A program made the position numbers and the translations under genes. A stretch of DNA of 64,000 bases from NCBI GenBank assembly GCA_033795365.1, contig JARYGU010000016.1:1-64000 (forward strand). The letters run 5' to 3'. Position 1 is the first letter of the stretch. Each line of letters begins with the position of its first letter. This DNA is from JARYGU01 sp033795365. GTDB taxonomy: Bacteria; Pseudomonadota; Alphaproteobacteria; Rhizobiales; Rhizobiaceae. Shown piece after piece: positions 35,657 to 44,284 of this stretch. The notes under the pieces were generated by a model. It was given only the letters and a program-made list of their open reading frames with translations. It was not told the DNA's origin and did not search any database.

Positions 35657-36465
35657 CGCCCCCTCAAAACGCTCTTGGACGACGTGAAGAGCAACAGCCC
35701 GGCGAAGAAGATGCTGAAGGCGATCGCGTAGAAATAATTGATATCCAGACCGATGGCGCGATATTCCGAATAGAACCCCTTGCGGAACAGCATTATCAGA
35801 TGGACCAGGGGGTTCATCAGGACGATTTCCCTGTAGGGATGCGGGATCGCATCCGGCAGGAAGAAGACACCGGAAATGAGAAAAAGCGGCCGGTTCACGA
35901 TATTGAAAAGCTTCTCGTAAGCCGGGTACTTGATGAACAGGACACTGTTCAGAAGCGCGATGCCGAGCCCGAGCAGGCTGCCGGCGAAGGCGGCTTCCAG
36001 AAGATACGGCCAGTGGAGATCGGGCGGCGTGCGCATCGTCAGCGCGATGGCGCTCAGCACGCATATCGCTACTAGGCTCGTCGTGCCGAACTGAAGGATA
36101 TAACGCGCGACGATCGTATCGACCGGGGCGACGTTCGGATAGCTCAGCAACGGACGGTTGGAACTGATCGCTGCGTTGAGATAGCTCGACATCGCCTGGT
36201 AGAACTGGAAGGCGATGTAGCCGGTCGCGAAGAAAAGCGGAAAGCTGCTGCCGAGCGCCGGCGTCCGGGCGATCGTCATGAAGATGACGGTCATGAAGGC
36301 GATATGGGCAGCCGGATCCAGAATGGCCCACAGGTACCCGCCGGGTTTGCTTCCAAACCGCGTGGACATTTCACGGATGACGAGCGCTGCGACGACTCGA
36401 ATATGCGTGGCCAGGTAGCGCAAATGTTCCTCTTCGGCGACCGCATGTTCCTTCCCTCGAAGCAT
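35653..36465 (-). CDS. rkpT: KpsM-like capsule exporter permease (RkpT)
   Basis: The ABC-2 permease is 270 residues with six hydrophobic segments. REMSTRFGSKPGGYLWAILDP near the N-terminus and NPLVHLIMLFRKGFYSEY near the C-terminus are typical KpsM/Wzm blocks. ATG 36465 is chosen because upstream residues do not look like this family. It is the first gene of rkpT-rkpS-rkpR and pumps lipid-linked capsule chains across the inner membrane. Confidence 0.9.
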   Translation of the reverse strand: MLRGKEHAVAEEEHLRYLATHIRVVAALVIREMSTRFGSKPGGYLWAILDPAAHIAFMTVIFMTIARTPALGSSFPLFFATGYIAFQFYQAMSSYLNAAISSNRPLLSYPNVAPVDTIVARYILQFGTTSLVAICVLSAIALTMRTPPDLHWPYLLEAAFAGSLLGLGIALLNSVLFIKYPAYEKLFNIVNRPLFLISGVFFLPDAIPHPYREIVLMNPLVHLIMLFRKGFYSEYRAIGLDINYFYAIAFSIFFAGLLLFTSSKSVLRGR

Positions 36466-36565
36466 ATGCACCGCAGTGGGAACGACATCAAGCGGAATAT
36501 GACGGTCAAAGCCGGCAGGAACATGGCGGTAACCGGCAGCTGCCGGCACTCGCCCTGCCGTCAGC

Positions 36566-37336
36566 TTATCCGGCGGCCTTCGCCTGCAGCGGTGCGAATT
36601 CGGCGACAAGTTCGTGGCGCTCGCCGGGATAGGTCATGCGAACATGGGTTATATAGGCGCTGGCGCTGCGCGTCCTGCGTTCGATGACGAGACAGGCCGT
36701 GCCGGTCGCGATTTGCAGAAGGTCGGCAACGCGCTCCTCGGCGGCGACCGAACGGATACGATGTTCCGCCGTGCTCCAGGGAACCCGTTCCATCAGCCAG
36801 GGGCCCGGCGCCACGTCCTCGAAATCCTCCGCGGCGGCACCGGGCACCGCCGCCAGGTTGATGGTGCGCTCCTCCAGGCAGAACGGCTTGGCGCCGGCGT
36901 GATGCAGGGCAACGAGGTCCAGGACCCGCTCCGAAGGCGCCAGATCGAGGCGGGCCCTGTCGGATGTGCGCGCATTGCGGACCGTGCGGCCAAGTTTCTC
37001 GTAACGGTAAGGAAGCGCCAGCGACCGGACCTCGTCCTTAATGTCGTGGATCTCCAGCACGGCCGATTGCGCATGCGGATAGGTCACATAGCTTCCGGAC
37101 TTGCGCCGCCGCTCGATAAGGCCACGTTTCACAAGCTCGCCGAGCGCCTTGTTGACCGTCATACGCGAACAGCCGTACTGCTCGGTCAGTTCGTGCTCGA
37201 AGGGGATGCGGTGGCCGGGCGGCCATTCCCCGGACAGGATCCGCCCCTCCACATCCTCCAGGATGCGGCGGTGCAGCGAGGGCTCCTTCGTCGGAACGCT
37301 CATCGCGGCGATGTCATCTCCGCTCGAAATCGTCAT
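36566..37336 (-). CDS. hutC: HutC, GntR-family repressor of histidine utilisation
   Basis: The regulator is up to 256 residues. It has a GntR winged helix (GHRIPFEHELTEQYGCSRMTVNKALGELVKRGLIERRRKSGSYV) and a C-terminal UTRA ligand domain (CLEERTINLAAVP, TAEHRIRSV, CLVIERRTRSA). HutC proteins release DNA on binding urocanate. A second in-frame ATG at 37303 fits the usual family N-terminus. The ATG at 37336 has GAGGAGG very close, so the start is uncertain. It lies 83 bp after hutF on the same strand and should act at the palindrome at 38812. Confidence 0.9.
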   Translation of the reverse strand: MTISSGDDIAAMSVPTKEPSLHRRILEDVEGRILSGEWPPGHRIPFEHELTEQYGCSRMTVNKALGELVKRGLIERRRKSGSYVTYPHAQSAVLEIHDIKDEVRSLALPYRYEKLGRTVRNARTSDRARLDLAPSERVLDLVALHHAGAKPFCLEERTINLAAVPGAAAEDFEDVAPGPWLMERVPWSTAEHRIRSVAAEERVADLLQIATGTACLVIERRTRSASAYITHVRMTYPGERHELVAEFAPLQAKAAG

Positions 37337-37419
37337 CCCTCCTCGCCGGCTCCACGCGAATCGGCCGCTCCGGCTGCAGCCCCGTCTTACGGAACCTCCC
37401 GGAGGCCTTCAATCCCAGC

Positions 37420-38763
37420 TCATGCCGCAAGTGCCCGCATGGTGGCGGCAAAGTCCGCGGCCACCTCGTCGCGCTTCACATGCCGGCCGGATTCGACCTG
37501 CTTTCTACCATGCACCCATACGCAATCGACGACCGCGCCGTTCGCGAATATCCACGCATCCAGCAGCCGGTCGCCGCGAAGGTCGATCTCATGGCGTGGC
37601 CGCAGGCTCACGAAATCCGCCGGCCGGCCGGCGGCAAGCCCGGTCGGTGCCTGCAATGCCGCCGTCCCTCCAGCAAGTGCCGTATCGAAGAGCGCCCTGC
37701 CCGTCGAACCGCCGGGAGCGGCGAGCACGTTCCTCGCCCTGTGGGAAAGACGCTGCGAATATTCAAGCTGCCGCAACTCGTCGGGAAGGCCAATCAGCAC
37801 GTTCGAATCGGAACCGATGCCGTAGCGGCCGCCGGCGGCGGCGAAATCAGGCGCGGGGAAAGTGCCGTCGCCGAGATTGGCTTCCGTCACCGGGCACAAT
37901 CCGGCCACCGCTCCGGATGCCGCCATGGCTCGCGTTTCCTCCGGCGTCATGTGGGTGGCGTGGATCAGGCACCAGCGTTCGTCGAGCGTCTGGTTGGCAA
38001 GCAGCCATTCCACCGGCCGGCGTCCCGACCAGGCGATGCAGTCCTCGACCTCCTTCACCTGTTCGGCGACATGGATGTGGATCGGCCCGTCTCCGGCCAG
38101 TTCCACCACCGCCGCAAGCTCGTCGGGCGTTACCGCGCGCAGGCTGTGCGGAGCAACGCCGGCAACGCCGTTCGGCAGGCTCGCGGCGAGCTCGCGGCAG
38201 CGCGACAGGAGCCTTCCGTAACTTTCGAGGTCGTTGATGAAGCGGCGCTGCCCCTCTCCCGGCGCCGCACCGCCGAACGTGGAATGGGCATAGAAAACCG
38301 GAAGCAGCGTAAGCCCGATGCCCGTTGCAGACGCGGATGCGGCGATGCGCGCAGCCATTTCCGCGATATCGGCATAGGGCCGCCCGTCTTCGGCATGGTG
38401 CAGGTAATGGAATTCGCCGACCCGCGTGAAGCCGGCCTCGAGCATCTCGACATAGAGCTGCGCGGCCACGGCCTCGACCTGCTCGGGCGTCATCGACAAG
38501 GCGAAACGATACATGACGTTGCGCCAACTCCAGAACGAATCGCTGCCCGGCCCGCGGGTCTCCGCCAGCCCCGCCATGCCCCGCTGGAAGGCATGGCTGT
38601 GGAGGTTTGGCATTCCGGGCACGATGGCGAGGTGACGCTCGTCACCCGGCCTTGCCGGAACGCCGGTCTCTAGACCGCCGATCCGCCCGTCCCTCACGGT
38701 CAGGCGGACGTCCTTCGTCCATCCCTCCGCAAGCAAGGCTTCCGCTGCATGAATGCCGGCCAT
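37420..38763 (-). CDS. hutF: Formimidoylglutamate deiminase
   Basis: The enzyme is 447 residues of the amidohydrolase superfamily. HSH in MPNLHSHAFQRG (H55, H57) gives the first metal ligands. IHIHVAEQVKEVEDC and LIHATHMTPEET give further His ligands, and YGIGSDSNVLIG gives the metal-binding Asp. It converts N-formimino-L-glutamate to N-formyl-L-glutamate plus ammonia, which HutG then deformylates. It is divergent from hutI with 88 bp between the starts, where the operator lies. Confidence 0.93.
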   Translation of the reverse strand: MAGIHAAEALLAEGWTKDVRLTVRDGRIGGLETGVPARPGDERHLAIVPGMPNLHSHAFQRGMAGLAETRGPGSDSFWSWRNVMYRFALSMTPEQVEAVAAQLYVEMLEAGFTRVGEFHYLHHAEDGRPYADIAEMAARIAASASATGIGLTLLPVFYAHSTFGGAAPGEGQRRFINDLESYGRLLSRCRELAASLPNGVAGVAPHSLRAVTPDELAAVVELAGDGPIHIHVAEQVKEVEDCIAWSGRRPVEWLLANQTLDERWCLIHATHMTPEETRAMAASGAVAGLCPVTEANLGDGTFPAPDFAAAGGRYGIGSDSNVLIGLPDELRQLEYSQRLSHRARNVLAAPGGSTGRALFDTALAGGTAALQAPTGLAAGRPADFVSLRPRHEIDLRGDRLLDAWIFANGAVVDCVWVHGRKQVESGRHVKRDEVAADFAATMRALAA

Positions 38764-38811
38764 TTCCCTCTCCTTCGCCCGTCCTCAAATTCCGCTTGCG
38801 CGCATTTTATT

Positions 38812-38823
38812 ATGTATATACAT
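38812..38823. promoter_or_regulatory. HutC-type operator (ATGTATATACAT)
   Basis: A perfect 12-bp palindrome lies between the divergent hutF and hutI genes, 29 bp before the hutI ATG. It contains the TGTATATACA core described for HutC operators in other proteobacteria. One site would control both arms of the locus. Confidence 0.75.
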
Positions 38824-38851
38824 TATCGACAAAACAAGGAAGAGGGAAACG

Positions 38852-40090
38852 ATGCCGATCTTCGAAGCAGGAAAAGACGAAGGCGCCGTGCCGCGGCTCT
38901 GGCGCAATGCGCGGCTTGCGACGTTCAACTCGGGCCTTACCGGTATCGGGACGATCGAAAAGGGCGCGCTGGCGGTAAGCGGCGGCCGGATCGCCTATGC
39001 CGGCGCGGAAGCTGATCTTCCCGCGGAGTTTTCCCGCTTCGAGACTGTCGATTGCGAAGGCCGGTGGATCACGCCCGGCCTCATCGACTGCCATACGCAT
39101 CTCGTCCATGCCGGCAACCGGGCAAACGAGTTCGAGATGCGGCTCGAAGGCGCTTCCTACGAAGAGATCGCGCGTGCAGGCGGCGGCATCGTCTCGTCCG
39201 TTACCGCGCTTCGGGCGGCAAGCGAAGAAGACCTGGTACGCGAGAGCCTGCCGCGGCTCGATGCGCTTCTCGCCGAGGGCGTCACGACCGTCGAGATCAA
39301 GTCCGGCTACGGCCTCGATCTGGAAAACGAGGCCAAATCGCTGAAAGCGGCGCGCCGGCTCGGCGAGCTGCGGGACGTGTCCGTTCGCACCACCTTCCTC
39401 GGCGCGCACGCCCTTCCGCCCGAGATGAAAGGCGACAAAGCGGCCTATATCGAAAAGGTCGTCTCGCAGATGCTGCCGGAAATCGCAGCCTCAGGCCTTG
39501 CCGACGCGATAGACGGCTTCTGCGAAGGCATCGCCTTCTCTCCTAACGAAATCGCCCGCGTCTTCGACGCCGCAAGAAAATCCGGCCTGCCGGTCAAGCT
39601 TCATGCCGACCAACTTTCCAACCTTCATGGCGCCGCGCTCGCCGCGTCCTACGGCGCGCTCTCGGCCGACCACCTCGAATATACGGACGCTGCCGGCGCG
39701 CAAGCCATGGCGAAGGCCGGAACGGTGGCCGTCCTCCTGCCCGGCGCCTTCTATTTCATCCGCGAAACGAAGAAGCCGCCGGTCGATCTCTTCCGCAAGG
39801 CCGGCGTGGCGATGGCGCTCGCGACCGACAACAATCCCGGCACCTCGCCGCTCACTTCGCTGCTGCTGACCATGAACATGGCTGCGACGCTCTTCGGCAT
39901 GACCGTCGAGGAATGCCTTGCCGGCGTGACCCGCGAGGCGGCACGCGCGCTCGGCCTTTCGCAGGAAACGGGCACGCTGGAAGCCGGAAAATGGGCCGAT
40001 TTCGTCCTCTGGGACATCGAACGGCCGGCCGAGCTCGTCTACCGCATCGGCTTCAATCCGTTGCACAGCCGCGTTCGCCGCGGCCGATAG
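38852..40090 (+). CDS. hutI: Imidazolonepropionase
   Basis: The enzyme is 412 residues of the amidohydrolase fold, with HTH in PGLIDCHTHLVHAGNRANEFEMRL (H81, H83), TTVEIKSGYGLD, KLHADQLSN (His ligand) and ALATDNNPGTSP (Asp ligand). It hydrolyses imidazolone-5-propionate to N-formimino-L-glutamate. AAGGAAGAGGG precedes ATG 38852; an in-frame ATG at 38753 would lie inside the operator and hutF. First gene of hutI-hutH-hutG-hutU-(transporter)-hutD. Confidence 0.95.
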   Translation: MPIFEAGKDEGAVPRLWRNARLATFNSGLTGIGTIEKGALAVSGGRIAYAGAEADLPAEFSRFETVDCEGRWITPGLIDCHTHLVHAGNRANEFEMRLEGASYEEIARAGGGIVSSVTALRAASEEDLVRESLPRLDALLAEGVTTVEIKSGYGLDLENEAKSLKAARRLGELRDVSVRTTFLGAHALPPEMKGDKAAYIEKVVSQMLPEIAASGLADAIDGFCEGIAFSPNEIARVFDAARKSGLPVKLHADQLSNLHGAALAASYGALSADHLEYTDAAGAQAMAKAGTVAVLLPGAFYFIRETKKPPVDLFRKAGVAMALATDNNPGTSPLTSLLLTMNMAATLFGMTVEECLAGVTREAARALGLSQETGTLEAGKWADFVLWDIERPAELVYRIGFNPLHSRVRRGR

Positions 40091-40122
40091 GAAGACCTCG
40101 GAAGGTCGATTGGGAGCAAATA

Positions 40123-41658
40123 ATGACCATCACGCTGCATCCGGGCGCCGTTTCGCTGAAAACGCTCGAAACCATCTACTGGATCGGCGAAGCCGCCGTG
40201 CTCGACCGGAGCTTCGATGCGGCGATCGCGAGGGCGGCCGACCGCATTGCCCGGATCGCCGGCGGCAACGAGCCCGTCTACGGAATCAATACCGGCTTCG
40301 GAAAACTCGCCTCGATCAAGATCGACGCCGCCGATACGGCAACGCTCCAGCGCAACCTCATCCTGTCCCACTGCTGCGGCGTCGGCGCCCCCTTGCCTGA
40401 AAACGTCGTACGCCTGACCATGGCGTTGAAGCTCGTCTCGCTCGGCCGCGGCGCGTCGGGCGTGCGCATCGAAGTCGTACGGCTGATCGAAGGGATGCTC
40501 GCAAAAGGCGTGATGCCGCTCATCCCGGAAAAGGGATCGGTCGGGGCTTCGGGCGATCTCGCGCCGCTCGCTCATATGACCGCCGTCATGCTCGGCGAAG
40601 GCGAGGCCTTCTACGACGGCGAACGTCTGCCGGGCCGCACCGCCCTGGAGCGCGCCGGTCTGGAGCCGATCGTGCTTGCCGCGAAGGAAGGGCTTGCCCT
40701 CATCAACGGCACGCAGGTCTCGACGGCGCTCGCGCTTGCCGGGCTGTTCCGCGCCCACCGGGCCGCCAAGGCCGCGCTGATCACCGGCGCGATGTCGACG
40801 GATGCCGCAATGGGCTCGTCGGCCCCCTTTCATCCGGACATCCACACCCTTCGCGGCCACAAGGGCCAGATCGACGCGGCTGCGGCGCTGCGCGGCCTGC
40901 TCGCCGGCTCGGTGATCCGCGAGAGTCATCTGCAGGGCGACGAGCGCGTACAGGACCCCTATTGCATCCGCTGCCAGCCGCAGGTCGACGGCGCCTGCCT
41001 CGACCTCCTGCGCTCCGTCGCCCGCACGCTCGAGATCGAGGCCAATGCGGTGACCGACAATCCGCTGGTTCTTTCGGACGACAGCGTCGTCTCGGGCGGC
41101 AATTTCCATGCCGAGCCGGTCGCCTTCGCAGCCGACCAGATCGCGCTTGCCGTCTGCGAGATCGGCGCCATATCCCAGCGCCGCATCGCGCTTCTGGTCG
41201 ATCCAGCCCTCTCCTACGGTCTGCCGGCCTTCCTGGCGAAGAAACCGGGTCTGAATTCCGGACTTATGATCGCCGAGGTCACCTCCGCGGCGTTGATGTC
41301 GGAAAACAAGCAGATGTCGCATCCGGCCTCGGTCGACTCAACGCCGACCTCCGCCAATCAGGAAGACCATGTCTCGATGGCGTGCCACGGCGCGCGCCGT
41401 CTCCTGCAGATGACCGACAATCTCTTCGGCATCGTCGGCATCGAAGCGCTGACGGCTGCGCAAGGGGTCGAGCTGCGCGCGCCGCTGACGACCAGCCCCG
41501 AATTGCAGAAGGCGATCGCGGCGATCCGTGCGGTCGTCCCGACGCTGGAAGAAGACCGTTACATGGCGAATGATCTCAGAGCCGCAGCCGATCTCATCGC
41601 GACGGGCGCGCTTGGCGCATCCGTTTCCGCCGGCATACTGCCGGAATTGGAGGCGTGA
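40123..41658 (+). CDS. hutH: Histidine ammonia-lyase
   Basis: The protein is 511 residues with the MIO prosthetic-group tripeptide A142-S143-G144 in GSVGASGDLAPLAH. Y53 in PVYGINTGFG and QEDHVSMACHGARR near residue 410 are the other usual active-site blocks. It removes ammonia from L-histidine to give urocanate, the inducer of HutC-controlled systems. ATG 40123 is taken (32 bp after hutI, with GGGAGC upstream). Confidence 0.96.
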   Translation: MTITLHPGAVSLKTLETIYWIGEAAVLDRSFDAAIARAADRIARIAGGNEPVYGINTGFGKLASIKIDAADTATLQRNLILSHCCGVGAPLPENVVRLTMALKLVSLGRGASGVRIEVVRLIEGMLAKGVMPLIPEKGSVGASGDLAPLAHMTAVMLGEGEAFYDGERLPGRTALERAGLEPIVLAAKEGLALINGTQVSTALALAGLFRAHRAAKAALITGAMSTDAAMGSSAPFHPDIHTLRGHKGQIDAAAALRGLLAGSVIRESHLQGDERVQDPYCIRCQPQVDGACLDLLRSVARTLEIEANAVTDNPLVLSDDSVVSGGNFHAEPVAFAADQIALAVCEIGAISQRRIALLVDPALSYGLPAFLAKKPGLNSGLMIAEVTSAALMSENKQMSHPASVDSTPTSANQEDHVSMACHGARRLLQMTDNLFGIVGIEALTAAQGVELRAPLTTSPELQKAIAAIRAVVPTLEEDRYMANDLRAAADLIATGALGASVSAGILPELEA

Positions 41659-41710
41659 ATATGGTCGGGTTCAGGAATATCCCCCTTTCCGTCCCGGTGG
41701 AGGTCAATCC

Positions 41711-42514
41711 ATGACGTCGGTCTTTGAAGTCCGCCGGGGCACCTCGCCCGTCATTCTCGGCCTGCCGCACACCGGAACCGAGGTTCCGCCGGAGATATGG
41801 GAGAGGCTGAACGACAACGGCCGCCTGCTTGCCGACACCGACTGGCACATCCATCGCCTCTATGACGGGCTGCTGCCTTCGGTCACGACGGTGCGGGCGA
41901 CCTTCCACCGTTACGTCATCGACGCCAATCGCGATCCGGCAGGCGTCAGCCTTTATCCCGGCCAGAATACGACCGGGCTCGTGCCCGATACCGATTTCGA
42001 CGGCAAGGCGATCTGGAAGGACGGCGCCGCTCCGACGGATGCCGATGTCGCGGAGCGGCTGCAGCGTTTCCACGCGCCCTATCATGCCGCGCTTGCGGCC
42101 GAGATCGAGCGCGTGAAGGCGATCCACGGCATCGCGGTGCTCTACGATTGCCATTCGATCCGCTCGCACATTCCCTTCCTGTTCGAAGGCAGGCTGCCGG
42201 ATTTCAACATCGGTACGGATATGGGGCGGACCTGCGATCCTTCGATCGAGGCTGCAGCCGCGGATATCGCCGGCCATGCAGAGGGTTATACCCATATCCT
42301 CAACGGGCGGTTCAAGGGCGGCTGGACGACGCGCCATTACGGCCGGCCGCAGGACGGTGTCCATGCCATCCAGATGGAGCTTGCCCAATCCACCCACCTT
42401 TCCGCCGAAGAGCCGCCCTTTGCCTATGACGAGGCGAAGGCGGAACGGCTCCGTATTCATCTCAAATCCATTCTGGAACGCATCGAAGCGATCGCGCTCG
42501 GGCTCAAACGCTAG
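41711..42514 (+). CDS. hutG: N-formylglutamate deformylase
   Basis: The protein is 267 residues of the FGase family: PVILGLPHTGTEVPPEIWERL, TDWHIHRLYDGL, VIDANRDPAGVSLYPGQNTTG, YDCHSIRSHIPFLFEG and DMGRTCDPSIE. The His, Asp and Glu residues in these blocks are likely zinc ligands. It makes glutamate and formate from N-formylglutamate, so the pathway here is the five-step route with HutF. A good GGAGG lies 7 bases before ATG 41711. Confidence 0.95.
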   Translation: MTSVFEVRRGTSPVILGLPHTGTEVPPEIWERLNDNGRLLADTDWHIHRLYDGLLPSVTTVRATFHRYVIDANRDPAGVSLYPGQNTTGLVPDTDFDGKAIWKDGAAPTDADVAERLQRFHAPYHAALAAEIERVKAIHGIAVLYDCHSIRSHIPFLFEGRLPDFNIGTDMGRTCDPSIEAAAADIAGHAEGYTHILNGRFKGGWTTRHYGRPQDGVHAIQMELAQSTHLSAEEPPFAYDEAKAERLRIHLKSILERIEAIALGLKR

Positions 42515-42524
42515 AGGAAGTACC

Positions 42525-44210
42525 ATGACCAATCCGCGTCACAATATCCGGGAGGTCCGCGCGGCACGCGGCACCGAACTCTCCGCCAAAAGCTGGTTCA
42601 CCGAAGCGCCGTTGCGCATGCTGATGAACAACCTCGACCCGGACGTGGCGGAAAACCCGCACGAGCTGGTGGTCTATGGCGGCATCGGCCGCGCGGCACG
42701 CACCTGGGATGATTTCGACCGTATCGTCGCAACGCTGAAGACGCTCAACGAGGACGAAACCCTGCTCGTCCAGTCGGGTAAGCCGGTCGGCGTCTTCCGC
42801 ACCCACAAGGATGCGCCGCGCGTGCTGATCGCCAATTCGAACCTCGTGCCGCACTGGGCGACGTGGGACCATTTCAACGAGCTCGACAAGAAGGGCCTTG
42901 CCATGTACGGCCAGATGACGGCCGGCTCGTGGATCTATATCGGCACGCAGGGCATCGTTCAGGGCACCTACGAGACTTTCGTCGAGGCCGGGCGTCAGCA
43001 CTATGACGGCAATCTGAAGGGCAAATGGATACTGACCGGCGGCCTCGGCGGCATGGGCGGTGCCCAGCCGCTTGCAGCCGTCATGGCCGGCGCCTGCTGC
43101 CTGGCTGTGGAATGCGACGAGACCCGCATCGATTTCCGCCTGCGCACCCGCTATGTCGACGAGAAGGCGAAGACGCTCGACGAGGCGCTGGACATGATCG
43201 ACCGCTGGACGAAGGCCGGCGAAGCGAAGTCCGTCGGGCTGCTCGGCAACGCGGCGGAAATCTTCCCGGAGCTCGTCCGGCGCATGCAAGCCGGCGGCCC
43301 GCGGCCCGATATGGTCACCGACCAGACCTCCGCGCACGATCCGCTCAACGGCTATCTGCCGGTCGGCTGGACCGTCGCCGAGGCGAAGGCAAAGCGCGAG
43401 AGCGAGCCGAAGGCTGTCGAGGCTGCCGCCCGCGCCTCCATCCGCACGCATGTCGAAGCGATGGTCGCATTCTCCGAGGCAGGCGTTCCGACGCTCGACT
43501 ACGGCAACAATATCCGCCAGGTCGCCAAGGACGAAGGCTTGGAGAATGCCTTCGCCTTTCCCGGCTTCGTTCCGGCCTATATCCGACCGCTCTTCTGCCG
43601 CGGCATCGGCCCCTTCCGCTGGGCGGCGCTTTCAGGCGATCCGGAGGACATCTACAAGACCGACGCCAAGGTCAAGGAACTGCTGCCGGATAACAAGCAC
43701 CTGCACAACTGGCTGGACATGGCGCGCGAGCGCATCGCCTTCCAGGGTCTGCCGGCCCGCATCTGCTGGGTCGGGCTTGGCGATCGCCATCGCCTCGGCC
43801 TCGCCTTCAACGAAATGGTCAGGACCGGCGAGCTCAAGGCGCCGATCGTCATCGGCCGCGATCACCTCGATTCCGGTTCGGTTTCTTCGCCGAACCGCGA
43901 GACGGAAGCGATGAAGGACGGTTCGGACGCCGTGTCCGACTGGCCGCTGCTCAATGCTCTGCTCAACACCGCCTCGGGCGCAACCTGGGTGTCCCTGCAC
44001 CACGGCGGCGGCGTCGGCATGGGCTTCAGCCAGCATTCCGGGATGGTCATCTGCTGCGACGGCTCCGAGGATGCGTCCCGCCGGATCGAACGGGTGCTGT
44101 GGAACGATCCGGCGACCGGCGTGATGCGCCATGCCGATGCGGGCTACGAGATCGCGCTCGACTGCGCCAGGGAGAAAAGCCTGCGGCTGCCCGGCATCCT
44201 CGGCAACTGA
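42525..44210 (+). CDS. hutU: Urocanate hydratase
   Basis: The protein is 561 residues, normal for urocanase, with tightly bound NAD. Diagnostic blocks are YGGIGRAARTWDDF, LLVQSGKPVGVFRTHKDAPRVLIANSN, TAGSWIYIGTQGIVQGTYETF, TGGLGGMGGAQPLA, DQTSAHDPLNGYLPVGW and FCRGIGPFRWAALSGDP. It converts urocanate to imidazolonepropionate in the cytosol. It starts 10 bp after hutG, with AGAGGAAG upstream of ATG 42525. Confidence 0.96.
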   Translation: MTNPRHNIREVRAARGTELSAKSWFTEAPLRMLMNNLDPDVAENPHELVVYGGIGRAARTWDDFDRIVATLKTLNEDETLLVQSGKPVGVFRTHKDAPRVLIANSNLVPHWATWDHFNELDKKGLAMYGQMTAGSWIYIGTQGIVQGTYETFVEAGRQHYDGNLKGKWILTGGLGGMGGAQPLAAVMAGACCLAVECDETRIDFRLRTRYVDEKAKTLDEALDMIDRWTKAGEAKSVGLLGNAAEIFPELVRRMQAGGPRPDMVTDQTSAHDPLNGYLPVGWTVAEAKAKRESEPKAVEAAARASIRTHVEAMVAFSEAGVPTLDYGNNIRQVAKDEGLENAFAFPGFVPAYIRPLFCRGIGPFRWAALSGDPEDIYKTDAKVKELLPDNKHLHNWLDMARERIAFQGLPARICWVGLGDRHRLGLAFNEMVRTGELKAPIVIGRDHLDSGSVSSPNRETEAMKDGSDAVSDWPLLNALLNTASGATWVSLHHGGGVGMGFSQHSGMVICCDGSEDASRRIERVLWNDPATGVMRHADAGYEIALDCAREKSLRLPGILGN

Positions 44211-44284
44211 CGTCAAAAAGAAAACCGGAATCGGGGGCGGCATCGTGCCGCCCTTTCGCTTCCAGCAAGAACAGGGAGGTTCCC

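Noticed and set aside
35653..36609. Longer N-terminus for the KpsM homologue
   Set aside because: The extra 48 residues do not resemble the family and precede a plausible ATG at 36465.
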